Below are positions 52,893 to 63,060 of a stretch of DNA of 64,000 bases, piece after piece (within the stretch, counting starts at the first letter, position 1; each line of letters starts with the position of its first letter). The position numbers and the translations under genes are program-made. The stretch spans positions 1-64,000 of the forward strand of contig JAUPSS010000008.1 of NCBI GenBank assembly GCA_040285825.1, given 5' to 3'. The notes under the pieces are model-generated. The model searched no databases. It saw only the letters and a program-made list of their open reading frames with translations, and was not told where the DNA came from. The DNA is from Eukaryota sp. TZLM1-RC. Its lineage: Eukaryota > Metamonada: BaSk clade.

Positions 52893-53339
52893 TTACTTTG
52901 ACTCAATCATCATAGTTATAGGGCCATTGTTGGTTAAAGATACATCCATCATTGCCTGGAATTGTCCAGTTTCGACTGAAGGATGTTGTTCTTTAAAACA
53001 TGTGACAACATAGTCGAACAGTTCTTCGGCTCTTTCTGCGGGCATCGAGTAATGAAAATCGGGCTTATTACCTTTCTTCACATTACCGTAAAGTGTGAAC
53101 TGTGATACAAGAAGAATTCCTAGCTTCAAATCTGAGACAGACTTTTGCCATGGTCTACCATCATCACCTGGCCAAAGACGGAGATTTAAAACCTTTCGTG
53201 TTATCCAATCGGCTTCCTTATGCGTGTCTGATGTGGATATCCCTATCAAGACACATATTCCACCATCAATAGCTCCAGTGATAGTACCATCCTCCAATGT
53301 TACAGATGCTCTTTTAACCCGTTGAACCAGAGCTTTCAT
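52893..53339 (-). CDS. DTD1: D-aminoacyl-tRNA deacylase (D-Tyr-tRNA deacylase)
   Basis: Hydrolyses D-aminoacyl-tRNAs and Gly-tRNA-Ala, a proofreading step in translation. 148 residues, the usual family length. MKALVQRVKRASVTL start, LNLRLWPGDDGRPW, the substrate-pocket motif VSQFTLYGNVKKGNKPDF, PAERAEELFDYVV, and the cross-subunit Gly-cisPro motif NNGPITM near the end are all present. It converges with the coiled-coil gene (189 bp between stops). No intron. Confidence 0.95.
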   Translation of the reverse strand: MKALVQRVKRASVTLEDGTITGAIDGGICVLIGISTSDTHKEADWITRKVLNLRLWPGDDGRPWQKSVSDLKLGILLVSQFTLYGNVKKGNKPDFHYSMPAERAEELFDYVVTCFKEQHPSVETGQFQAMMDVSLTNNGPITMMIESK

Positions 53340-54430
53340 CTTTTGGACTAAGAGAATATGATGATATAATACCGGTTTTTGCTAAACTTGTACTTTTTGC
53401 TAAACTTGTACTATCTAAAGTTTTCTCATGATACAACATCCTGAACGCGATAGTGCTAGAGTGAATGATATCAGATGGTACATGTTTAGGAAAATTTATT
53501 GGTACAAGTTTAGCAAGACCCTATAATACCAGTTTGGATTTTCTGTTTAGGATTTAATCTATTTTGACTCCTTTTGCCCTTTCCCCATCTCTAATTGAAA
53601 TGGTTGGTTAACTATGAATACAATTTTTTGTCAATTTTAAGTGACAGTGATTTCACGGTTAACCGTTCCACGGTTACACAATTAATCACAGCGGCTAAAT
53701 TGTGGTAGTCAGCTTGAAATTGAAGCCTTGAATTATTGCTTCATTTCATTCTTGCGTTTCTGTCCTTATATCATTCTTGTTTACTTTCATTTGATCTTCT
53801 TTCTGTTCTGTGTTATAAATTGGTCAAATTATCACCAATTTCTTCCTGTTTTCTTTCCATAACAACTAGTTTTCTTTTGAACTCTTGATTTAGTATAATA
53901 CGTGTACGCCTTGTACGTCTGCACTCTTATTGAATTTGATCAAACATCGCATCACTAATGTCCCAATAAGTTGAGGCTATTGCGTTTGTTCTCAGTTTAT
54001 TAAGTTTTTTAATGGTGGATCATGTCGATATTCCTTTTTTGTACAACTTGCGAAAATACAAACTATTTATTTTTTGACATTATTTCTGAAAATTCAACAT
54101 AAAAATCAACATATACGAACTCAATGAAATTAAAAAATTCCTTGTTTCTATATAGAGTTATATATATGCTGTCACCTAAAAAACTTCATTCAATTTTGAT
54201 ATTTTGCAGAAGAGAAATGAATGAAGCATTGTTAGTATCACGTATTATGATATCTTTTCATCGTTCTGTTTAAGTATTATCTTTGTATTGATGCAAGAAG
54301 TAAATAAATAATGTTCTTTGGTGGGTTTGATTATCGGAAACTGATCTTATTCTTGAACTATCAGACACTACAGACACTCGAACTTTGCATTCAGTTAAAC
54401 AAATATAAAATCAAATAAACAGAACTCAAA
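53340..54430. other. Intergenic, no gene seen
   Basis: AT-rich sequence. A short direct duplication (TTTTGCTAAACTTGTACT) occurs near 53,376-53,412, with a related string near 53,510. Nothing coding is recognised. Confidence 0.55.
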
Positions 54431-56512
54431 ATGACGCTCCCCAGCATTATATTGAAAATCCAACTGTTTTTCTCAAAATTTCTTCGTCTTGCAATTTCTT
54501 TTCTCGATTTGAACTTTAAACTTCATTCCCTTATTAATGTAATACGTACCGATGCTGTTAAGTGCATCCTCAAGCACGACCTTCGTAATGAAAGTTTTGA
54601 AAACCTACGTGATCTCTTATTTCGTTTAAAAGAACTTCTTCCTAGATATCACCTCCCCTACCCTGAGTTCTATACCTACAATAAGCAGTTTTCCTCTTCT
54701 CGCCCTGATGATCTTGCCTCCAATTGCTCTCAACCTCCATCGCGATTTTCTTCTTGTCGTTCTTCTCATCAACATCGACCCAAATCTAATCGCAACTCTC
54801 CATATAAGTTGTCTCGAACTATTTCAATTTCTTTCTCCCCTTCTACAACTTCCGCTAACCTTCTAGCTAGACGCTCCCCTGAAATTATCAGCTGCTTCTG
54901 CAAAAAACCTGCACACATGATTAATGATTGTGCAGATCGTCAATGCAGAGTTTCTCAATAACATAAGGCTGAAACGCAACCCCGTAATCGCAATCCTCAA
55001 CAGTCTGAGTGTCTCCTGATTCGTCAAAATCATTCTCCTAGTTCGAAGTTCCTAAACAAAATCTTTAAGGAACAACAGAAACTTTCTGATTCCGATTCTC
55101 TGTTTGCCGATAGCTAAATTCATCGGAACACCGGTTTAAAAATGTTGAATTCTTTTTCAGCCAAAGATATTAATTCCTCTATCTCTTCGTGCTGAAATTT
55201 TACTTCTTACTCATGGTTCTGTAAAAGCTGGACATCTTCCTGTAGACATTGCCTGGAAGAAATTGAAAGACTTTGACTTTCATTGGCCAGATATGAAAGC
55301 TGATCTAATTTCACAAATTGCTGAATGCATTCCATGCCAGAAGACCGCTCCCATTTGAAAAACAATATCCCTACTACTGGCTCTCTCAACTCTGTGAAAC
55401 GCCCCTTTGAGTATCTTCACTGTGACACAATCGGTTCGCTCTTTGTTGACTCTTATGGCAACAAATATGTTCTTCATTTTGTAGATACCTTTTCAAAATT
55501 TTCAATCCTCGTTCCTGTCACTGATATAACCGCCCTTACTGTGGTTAATTCCATTCTAACTGATGTCTACTCCGTCTTTGGAGCTCCCCGCTCAATTCAT
55601 TCTGATAATGAATCTGGATTCTCAACAAAATATTCTCTCTTCTGTGCCAATACCTTAATATTGAGCACTTCATGTCCATCCCTCATTTTCACCAATCAAA
55701 TGTTCTAGTAGAAAGACAACCTCGTTTGTCTTACAAGCCCCCCGAAATCTTTTACTCGGTTTCGCTGATTATCAGAACTGGTCAAATTACATTTCAACGT
55801 GTCAGCTGATCAGAAACTCACATCCTAGAAAGTCTTCTGGAACCTCTCCTTATTTCCTACTATTTGGAACTTAACCCTCTTCTCGTCTACTTTCTCAAGA
55901 GATGCTAGATGCTTTCAAGTCTCTCGCCAATCAACCAGACATTCCTGACTACCTCTCTCATCTCTCTTCTTTGACTCAAGTTCTTACCGACTCCTGGAAG
56001 TGTTCCAAACACAGAATCGACCTTGACTCTCATGATCCTGAACCTAGTGCACTTATAACTAGTAAATTTCACCCTGGTGATCGAGTGTTTGTCCTTTTGA
56101 GATAAATCTGCTAAACTCCATGTTCACTTTGTAGGACGCTATGCGGTTGAAAGACAACTAACTGACTCCTCCATTTTAGTGAAGAATCCCATCACCAAGA
56201 ACTCGCTTTAGACCTCTATTCACTTAGTAAAACCCTGCGCCTCATCCTTACCAAAGGAAATTCTTGACTCCTATGTAGCTGTCGACAAAGGAGAACACCT
56301 CATTGATGCCATTGACTTCATCGAAAATGATGAAACGACCGTTATCTGGTCAGATGCAACCAGTACGATACAGCCTGTTAACTCAATCAAGAACACTAGT
56401 GCTTACAAGCGATACATGCTTTTTCACGATGATACCCCTAGAAAAAAACCCGTGGAAAAAGAAAGAAGAGGTAGTGTTGGCATATTGCCATATTTAGTTA
56501 GTTTAGTTTAGT
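54431..56512 (+). pseudogene. Ty3/gypsy-like retrotransposon remnant (gag and integrase, RT missing)
   Basis: Starts with a gag-like ORF (54431-54961) ending in a degraded CCHC knuckle (CFCKKPAHMINDC). The RT region is absent. From about 55,160 an integrase is read: GHLPVDIAWKKLKDFDFHW, CIPCQKT, then after a stop LHCDTIGSLFVDSYGNKYV (catalytic Asp), SIHSDNESGFSTK (Asp) and, in another frame, VERQPRLS (Glu). Several stops and shifts follow to about 56,500. No LTR pair was recognised. Inactive. Confidence 0.8.
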
Positions 56513-57640
56513 CGATGACATGCCATTCATTATTTTAAATTCTTGTACTTTTCTTTGTGATTTTCCTTGCAACATTGATAAACTCCTGTTCTCGTTTTTA
56601 ATGTTATTTTACAGTGCACAAAACCCAACAGATAGCACTTTTTGGTAGACCTCATTTATGTCCAATATCTATCAAAAATTCTAGTGGAACACACTGATGC
56701 ATTCCAAATACAGCTGCAAAAATACAGCTATATATCCAAATGCATTTATATAGTCTTCGACATAAGTCAATAATATAAAAGAACAATCAACAATGATATT
56801 TTTAATAAAACTAAAACAATTTGAAAAGAAGGGGCCAAGACCCTTCTAATTCTTTTCTACTTCAGTTGAAAAGATTTTGTCAACAATTGTGTTCTTTTTC
56901 TTCCTCATTTTTTCTACCGGTACTGTGTTTCTTTTCAGCTGCTGATGAAACACAAGCCATGGGAAAATCTTCTCTCTGTTTTCGTCCGTGTCTTCTAGGA
57001 TGCTGCCTAGTTATAGTGATATCTCGTCTAGTGAATTGTCTTCTACATTGTGAATTCAATCGTTTATTGTTGTGTATTCTTCATCTGATCCCAAACCCAG
57101 ATCCAAAATGAAAACGTGAAAATCAATAAAACTGGTGACATTCAACAATTTGTTTTCAACGAAAAGATCGTTGTTCACAATGTTTTTGTAAATCTGTTGT
57201 ATGAAGATAAACTGGTAAACAATTCAGATTGAAAATGCACTGAGGATCGCTTTTTGAGTGGGTTGTGAGTACAAACTTTTTTTACTCACTCAGTTTTCAC
57301 TCACCCCACAAAACGCTCTTTCACAAATTATAAATAGCCTTTATTGACAAAGAAGTAGGGCTAAACCCGTCTGTAGTTCTATATCAATTCGTCTTGTACA
57401 CAATAAGATCAACCTTGCTTCTTTTGTAACAGAAGAGATATGATGTCATCACAACAACTTCATAAGCAGAGAGCTTATACGTCTTACATCAACCTGCTTT
57501 CTTTTGGGACAGAATGTCTATATCAATAAACTTTGTAGTATTGAGCTTTTTATTGCCATAACATTTAACAAAACTAACAAACAGACAGTCACTATTATTT
57601 ATGGGGTATACATACGACATGTTGTTGTTTTCACAAGAGC
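56513..57640. other. Intergenic, no gene seen
   Basis: AT-rich. The 96-codon ORF at 56,821 has unconvincing composition. A pair of short inverted strings (GTGAGT.../ACTCAC) near 57,260-57,305 could be a transposon end remnant but is unproven. Confidence 0.45.
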
Positions 57641-57649
57641 TTGCGTCCC

Positions 57650-58241
57650 TCAGGGTCCATGCATCTGAGGACACTAAGGTTAGGGCATGTTATACCTATA
57701 TGTTTCTTAACAAACCACAGGCTTATATAGCTCAATACTTCTGCATTTCACAGTCAACTCTTAGTCGCTGGTTATAGGCTGCTTTTATCAAATCAATCAA
57801 CAATGATGAAACTCCAAATTCACGCCTAATGTTGTAAACTGCAGAGGTATCCTTTATTGTTTCTTTGGTCAAAGAAATTTAGGATTTTTGAGAACAAACA
57901 CTAGCAGCCGAAGTGTATTAATTGTTAATGGATGTAGAATTCATCTGTCACCCTTTATAACCGCTGCTTTGAACAAAATGGGCATTTTTTATATCGTATT
58001 ACCACCATATTGCCCAGAATCAAATCCTATTGAGGCGTACTTTTCGGTTTTAAGAAAAAATATTTGTGATGCTTCTCACCAAATCAAAGGCAAAAGTTCC
58101 ATTGAGATTATTCAAACAGTTTTACCACAGCTTAAGTTCGATTGTACTGCTCTCTTCAATCATAGTGGGTGGATTGATTATCAACTGTATGAGTCTCCAT
58201 ATTTATCTGAGAATATGTCTGAGTATATATTAGACCATTAG
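57650..58241 (+). pseudogene. Tc1/IS630-type transposase remnant
   Basis: The N-terminal helix-turn-helix (NKPQAYIAQYFCISQSTLSRWL) lies at about 57,660-57,775. The middle of the catalytic core is deleted. From 57,888 the C-terminal part is open: VLIVNGCRIHLSPF, in which the usual DN is NG, then LPPYCPESNPIEAYFSVLRK with the final Glu. Loss of the middle Asp and the internal deletion make it inactive. Confidence 0.75.
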
Positions 58242-58363
58242 TTCAAAAATAAAATTGTTTATCATTTGGGAAATAACTGTCGCTGTGCAAGACCGACCTG
58301 CATTCACTATTTCTTCGTTAGAACTATTTGATTGTGTTGCAGGCGGAGAGACAAAATCGTTTT

Positions 58364-59241
58364 CTACTCTTGGCATTCTGGATGGGGGTCATTAGCATCA
58401 TCAACCTGATCTAAGGCACGCTCAGCAAGTGGCATAAGTCTTGCACGACAGATCTTCTTTTAAGAGATTGACAAAAGCCTGCAACTTTTTTAAACAATAT
58501 AGTTCTTTGAACTTCCTCAAAACGGTTTCTCTCGGCATCAATCCGAAGTAGTTCACGTGATAACATTTGTGCGACATCATTTCCAAAGTTTTCATCTTCG
58601 TCATCACTTTCGGGTTGATTGACAGAATTGAAAAATCGAGATAAATCGGTAGGTATAATAGTAGAAGAAGCCTCACGCTTCTCCACAAGAGAGGCCCAGT
58701 ATTTCCAAATGGCTGATGGAGCCGATACACCTGCGTTGAGCTCTTTCAAGTCTTCAACTGGCATTTTGATAACCTCTTGTTGTACCTGCTCTTGCTGCCA
58801 CATTTTGTAGGTCTCCTTGTCCACATCAATGGGGTTGACCTTGATTGTAAAGGCTACACCCTCCCCACTGTGCGCAGAAATCCATCCAGCTATCGTTGAG
58901 GTTACTCCTGGACGAAACTGGCTGCCGGTTGACTTGTATTTGACTTCAAGTTGCCAGTCACTGTTAAACTTCTTTTTCTTTGCAGACAATTGGGAGTGGA
59001 AAAATTGATGAGCAGCTTCCTGAAGTTCTACTGCGGTAAAGCAGTTGTCATAATAAAGGGATATTTCCTGTTGAAAGAAGGCACGGGCACCTTTGTACAG
59101 TTGTAGCATCAGTTGTACCTTGATGGAGGATGCATTGGCTATACTGAGGAAAGAAAACATAAATTTATTGGGTGAGTGAAAAGACATGCAATGTGTTGAT
59201 AATTCATTTGAATTGAAAATCACAGCAGCATTTTTCTTCAT
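58364..59241 (-). CDS. Unknown protein, two exons with a 29-nt intron
   Basis: Exon 1 is 59241-58486, exon 2 is 58456-58364 (join by the GT-AG intron at 58457-58485). Splicing keeps the frame and replaces an ill-fitting tail with a helical one (RARLMPLAERALDQVDD) ending in TAG, giving 282 residues. A further ~42-nt GT-AG intron near 59,160-59,200 (ending CTTTCCTCAG) is possible and would keep the frame. No known domain: a basic, Gly/Ser-containing middle (TGSQFRPGVTSTIAGW) and a Glu-rich helical end. The start codon is 14 bp from the divergent gene at 59,256. Confidence 0.6.
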
Positions 59242-59255
59242 TTTTCTTATAAATC

Positions 59256-60266
59256 ATGCAGTCATTGAGACCAACACCTTTGGTTACTTTCCCTAATCCT
59301 ATGCATCGTCTACCTGCCCTCAATCAACCACCTCAATCAAAAGCCATCAGCAAGAGGAAACTACACAGGAGACTCATATTGCTATCTATACCTATACTAA
59401 TTTTTATGTTTATCATAGTACTTGTGAATGTTATTACTTCTAACACTCACGATCCTATTCCAGATGATCCAATCAACCCCATTCCACCACATTTTCATTC
59501 ATTTTTCTCTCTACATTTCATAGATGTAGGCCAGGGCGATGCAACTCTTTTAATTGGATCTCATAATAGTACGAATTTTTCTGTTTTAATTGATACTGGA
59601 CGATGGCAAACCAATGATGTTGTACCCTATCTCATATCCCAAAACATTGACCACCTCGATTTAGTAATCATAACCCATCCCCATGCTGATCATATTGGTC
59701 AACTACCTTCAGTACTTCATAACTTTCAAGTGGATGAGGTGTGGATGTCAGGAACTTCAACCACATCCCAAACCTTCTTACGTGCTTTGAGGGCTACTTT
59801 GCAGTCAAATGCCTTGTATAAGGAACCCCGCTACGGGGACTCGTGGAATAAGGGAGGTCTTGCCCTAGAAGTGTTGAATCCCACATTTATTGGCTCTGAT
59901 CTTCATGCTGGATGTGTCTGTGTACGGGCTGTGTATGGTGATTTCAAGGCTGTGTTTACAGGTGATGCTGAAGAATCAACCGAAAGAGCAATGAATTCCA
60001 GAAAACTAAACAACCTCAGTGCCCAATTGCTGAAACTTGGTCACCATGGAAGTTTCACATCTTCCACAGAGTCTTTCGTAGATGCTGTGAACCCTAAAAT
60101 AGCAATTTACTCTGCCTCTGCAACCAATGGTTATGGACATCCCTCTCCGGTTGTGCTTGAACGATTGGCTGATAGAGGTATACCAGTTTTTGGTACTGCT
60201 GAAAGAAGCACAATTGTTGTTGATGTCAAGCATACAGGAGGGGATTTTGTACTGAGGGCTGCTTAG
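59256..60266 (+). CDS. Membrane-anchored ComEC/Rec2-type metallo-beta-lactamase-fold hydrolase
   Basis: 336 residues. A short basic N-terminus and one membrane span (about 38-60) precede a single metallo-hydrolase domain. FIDVGQGDATLL (88-99), LIDTG (111-115), the metal-binding HPHADHIG (141-148), TGDAEE (235-240), LKLGHHGSFTSS (259-270) and GYGHPSP (292-298) follow the bacterial ComEC C-terminal (COG2333) pattern throughout. In bacteria this domain is joined to a DNA-uptake channel and may act as a nuclease or phosphodiesterase; here the channel is absent. With one N-terminal anchor the domain probably faces a lumen or the exterior (positive-inside rule). Likely acquired from bacteria. No intron, TAG stop. 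Confidence 0.88.
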   Translation: MQSLRPTPLVTFPNPMHRLPALNQPPQSKAISKRKLHRRLILLSIPILIFMFIIVLVNVITSNTHDPIPDDPINPIPPHFHSFFSLHFIDVGQGDATLLIGSHNSTNFSVLIDTGRWQTNDVVPYLISQNIDHLDLVIITHPHADHIGQLPSVLHNFQVDEVWMSGTSTTSQTFLRALRATLQSNALYKEPRYGDSWNKGGLALEVLNPTFIGSDLHAGCVCVRAVYGDFKAVFTGDAEESTERAMNSRKLNNLSAQLLKLGHHGSFTSSTESFVDAVNPKIAIYSASATNGYGHPSPVVLERLADRGIPVFGTAERSTIVVDVKHTGGDFVLRAA

Positions 60267-60511
60267 TTTTTGCTCTACTTGAACTGAATACTTTCTTTAT
60301 GTAATAAAAATTGAGGTTTAGCTAAACTTCGATAATGTGGTTTGATCTCTAAAAAAATTATTTGCCATTAAGATTCTTTGTTCTTCAAAACTTTGAATAT
60401 TTGTGACCTCTTTAATGTTGTTTGGAAATAATTGTTAATGACTTAAATAGATAGAAACGAATAAGTCAATAATTTACTATTAATAAAAACAAATTCTTCC
60501 TCAAGCCAAGG

Positions 60512-61934
60512 TTAGACTATTGGATCCACTGTCTCAACCAGAGACTCAATTCCAAGGTTATCAATTCCACGAACCTGTGATTAATTAATTCAAAACAAAC
60601 AAACTAATTTAAAATACCCAGAATCACCCCATTCTGAGCCCCAACTGTTCTGAATTTCCCAGTATTTCATTCCATTTTCTACTCCATAACCAGTGAGAGT
60701 AACTAAAATGAGAGTAAAAAGAGTTGAACAAACCCACATGTGATGTTTCTACAAACCAACCAAATCTTTTGATTTCATACTCATTAAACATAAAAACACC
60801 TGATTTGTAGTTGGCAAACGAAGGGTGCTTCTTTCCATCTTTGAGAGGCACAGCAAAAGAGACAGCTTGAGGACCATTATGATACAAGTCTTGCATGATG
60901 GCTTCTTCTGTTGCATTTCCATAATAACCACCAACAAAACCATAACTGGCAACTTTCCAGTGGTTCAAACCCTTAGTGTCACGACAGGACATATCCTTTG
61001 CTTCATATTTGTAATCTTTTTCCTCCACAATACCCTTTTCATAAGCCATTCTTCCACATTCAAAACCAAAACCCCCAGAACATCCCTGGGAGTATTGGTT
61101 ACAATCAACAACTTAGATTAATGAAGAGGAGATTGGTTCATACCATGTTGGGGAGCTAAGATGGGAAGAAACTTACCTTTGCTTTTGACGGCAATACGAG
61201 CACTCATAGCAGTAGTGAAGGCAAATGCATAACACTGGAGTGAGAGATGATGTCACACATACGGATCCACACGATGCTTGATTCCTTACTTCGGGAACAA
61301 TTCCAGGTGTATCTCTCCAAGAGAAGTTAACAGGGAGGTTTTTGGGATGGGATTCTTTGCTGTAAAACATCTTTTGGAGATCAACAGGCTTGCGATAACG
61401 AACCCACTGTCTTCCCACATTAGGAATATCAAACTGACGGCTGGAATCGACAGTGTAAGTGAGAGGTACTTGTTCAGCTGTAAAAGGTTCGTTTTCCATT
61501 TCAAAGTCTAGAGGAGGGACATAGCTTTTACGACGGGCAAACAAACAGCCGTACTGCTTGGTTACTTTATTTTCGTACCATCCTTCATAACTTTCATCGC
61601 AGAAGGACTTGATCTCTCCAGTGGTTTTATCTTCAGTGAAGTTGAAGAACCAGTAGATAGATAAAGAAGGAAGAGAAAGTCCAACACCTTGATTATAAAC
61701 CATGGTCCATTCACCTTTGTCCTGCCCATGAGTAACGATATTAGGTTCTTCTAGTTGAACCTGGATACGGTCATGAACAAGAAACGATCCTCGACAGTTT
61801 TTAACAGGGTCAGCTTGAGGAGTTGAAAGGACAAATTCCCATGGTCCAAAAGCATGTTCTGCAAAGCAAGCTACAGGATGATCAGCGAAAGACACTGATA
61901 CAAAGAGAATCACAAAAAGACAGGATGTGAGCAT
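60512..61934 (-). CDS. CTSC: Dipeptidyl peptidase I (cathepsin C), five exons with tiny introns
   Basis: Lysosomal cysteine exopeptidase that removes N-terminal dipeptides. Exons: 61934-61263, 61234-61144, 61111-60734, 60702-60605, 60574-60512, with GT-AG introns of 28, 32, 31 and 30 nt. The joined product is 433 residues (human about 463). Signal peptide 1-17, exclusion domain about 18-150 (FGPWEFVLS, MVYNQGVGLSLPSLSIYWFF), propeptide, then papain-type catalytic domain: VRNQASCGS|CYAFAF with Cys225 (an intron splits this motif), APQHVVDCNQ, QGCSGGF, ETSHVV with His379, and QNSWGSEWGDSGYF with Asn399. All catalytic residues are present. The unspliced frame looks broken at each intron. Confidence 0.93.
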
Positions 61935-61949
61935 GGTTTGTGGTATATA

Positions 61950-62849
61950 CTATAGGTATAGACTATCCTGGTTTTGGGTACGATTTTTATCAATATTAAG
62001 TTTGGTTGTAACTTCTAATATAACCAAAGTTTGTCTTCCATTATCGGGCATGATAAATCCTTGGATTGGAATATTGATTGAACCAGCCAAAACAGCTCTC
62101 ATTGAAATATTTGCCCTAGTTCCAATTCCCTTTACTCTTACAATACCATTTTTCCCACTCATTGTTTTGTATAATGATGCTTTTTTCTGTGATGCATCAA
62201 CTGACCAAAAGATTTCAAATATAAGTGAAAGAATTTCTGTTAAACTTTCCATATATTTTGAAATTTGATTTGTTTATGACATGTCTCTTCCGTGATCCGA
62301 TATTTTTGCAAACTTTGACAAATCAATCGCAGAAATAGTTGAATCAGACGTCATTGCTTTATGAGTTAGACTGTTTCTTGGAAGTACAACTTATTTTGTG
62401 AAATAATATTCAATTGGCCAAGGAATTCCAATATTATGAAAAATATCTCGTGAAACTTTTCTCAAAATATCATATGCGTTTTGTGTTGTATAAACAGTTT
62501 CATCTGGACTAGTGAATCCAATAAACATAGATTTCGGTAAACCCGCTTTGTTTATTTTAATTTGATTAAAAGTTCCAGATTGTTTATTTTTGCACTTTAC
62601 ACAAACATATCCTTTTTGTGTCTTTTCTTTTAAAGTTTGAAGAGTATGATATTGTCCATTTGTTTGTTGATGTTGTAGACCAAATTGTTTACAAGATGGA
62701 CAAATACACATGAATGTTTGAGCTACAATTTTAAAAACCTCCTTCAACATCACAGGCATGTAAAATCCAACATTGAATTTTATTCTACTGTGACTTTCAC
62801 TTATCATGCATTCCTCTGTGAAATTCACTCCTGTTTTCAACTTTCTCAA
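61950..62849 (-). pseudogene. Multisubunit RNA polymerase largest-subunit (beta'/RPB1-like) fragment
   Basis: One minus-strand frame with two internal TAA codons. It begins in the clamp region (SHSRIKFNVGFYMPVMLKEVF, like the GHFGHIEL segment) with a zinc site (CICPSC, CVKCKNKQ). TTQNAYDILRKVSRDIF follows, then IPWPIEYYF. After the stops comes SGKNGIVRVKGIGTRANISMRAV, matching the universal lid/switch segment [22 protein letters not shown]. Spacing is shorter and sequence more divergent than host Pol I-III, suggesting a viral, plasmid or other mobile origin. The catalytic NADFDGD part is absent; the fragment stops at the dipeptidyl peptidase promoter. Non-functional. Confidence 0.7.
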
Positions 62850-63060
62850 TGTCTACTCACAGGCTGTAAGAGACATGTAACATCATTTGACAAAGACAAT
62901 CATGATCTTCATCAATGGGCTACCTCACTTAAATACACCAACTGCTTTCACAGAACAAAGCCTCGCGACTTGATGTATCTAAGTGGATCTATCAAATGCT
63001 ACTAAGCCATTTGTAGATCGGTCTCAAAAGTTTTTCAAAAAAAATTAAAAAAAATAAAAA
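62850..63060. other. Unassigned spacer
   Basis: Possibly more decayed polymerase N-terminus on the minus strand, but stops are frequent and no motif is secure. Confidence 0.35.

Noticed and set aside
56821-57111. 96-codon ORF rich in Cys, Leu and Phe as a secreted peptide gene
   Set aside because: Composition matches random translation of T-rich sequence, with no clear signal peptide order and no conserved context.
61950-62849. The two in-frame TAA codons in the polymerase fragment as sense codons (recoded genetic code)
   Set aside because: Host genes in the same window (PDCD2, dipeptidyl peptidase I, DTD, coiled-coil gene) end with TAA, and TAG and TGA also end genes, so simple decay is the better explanation.
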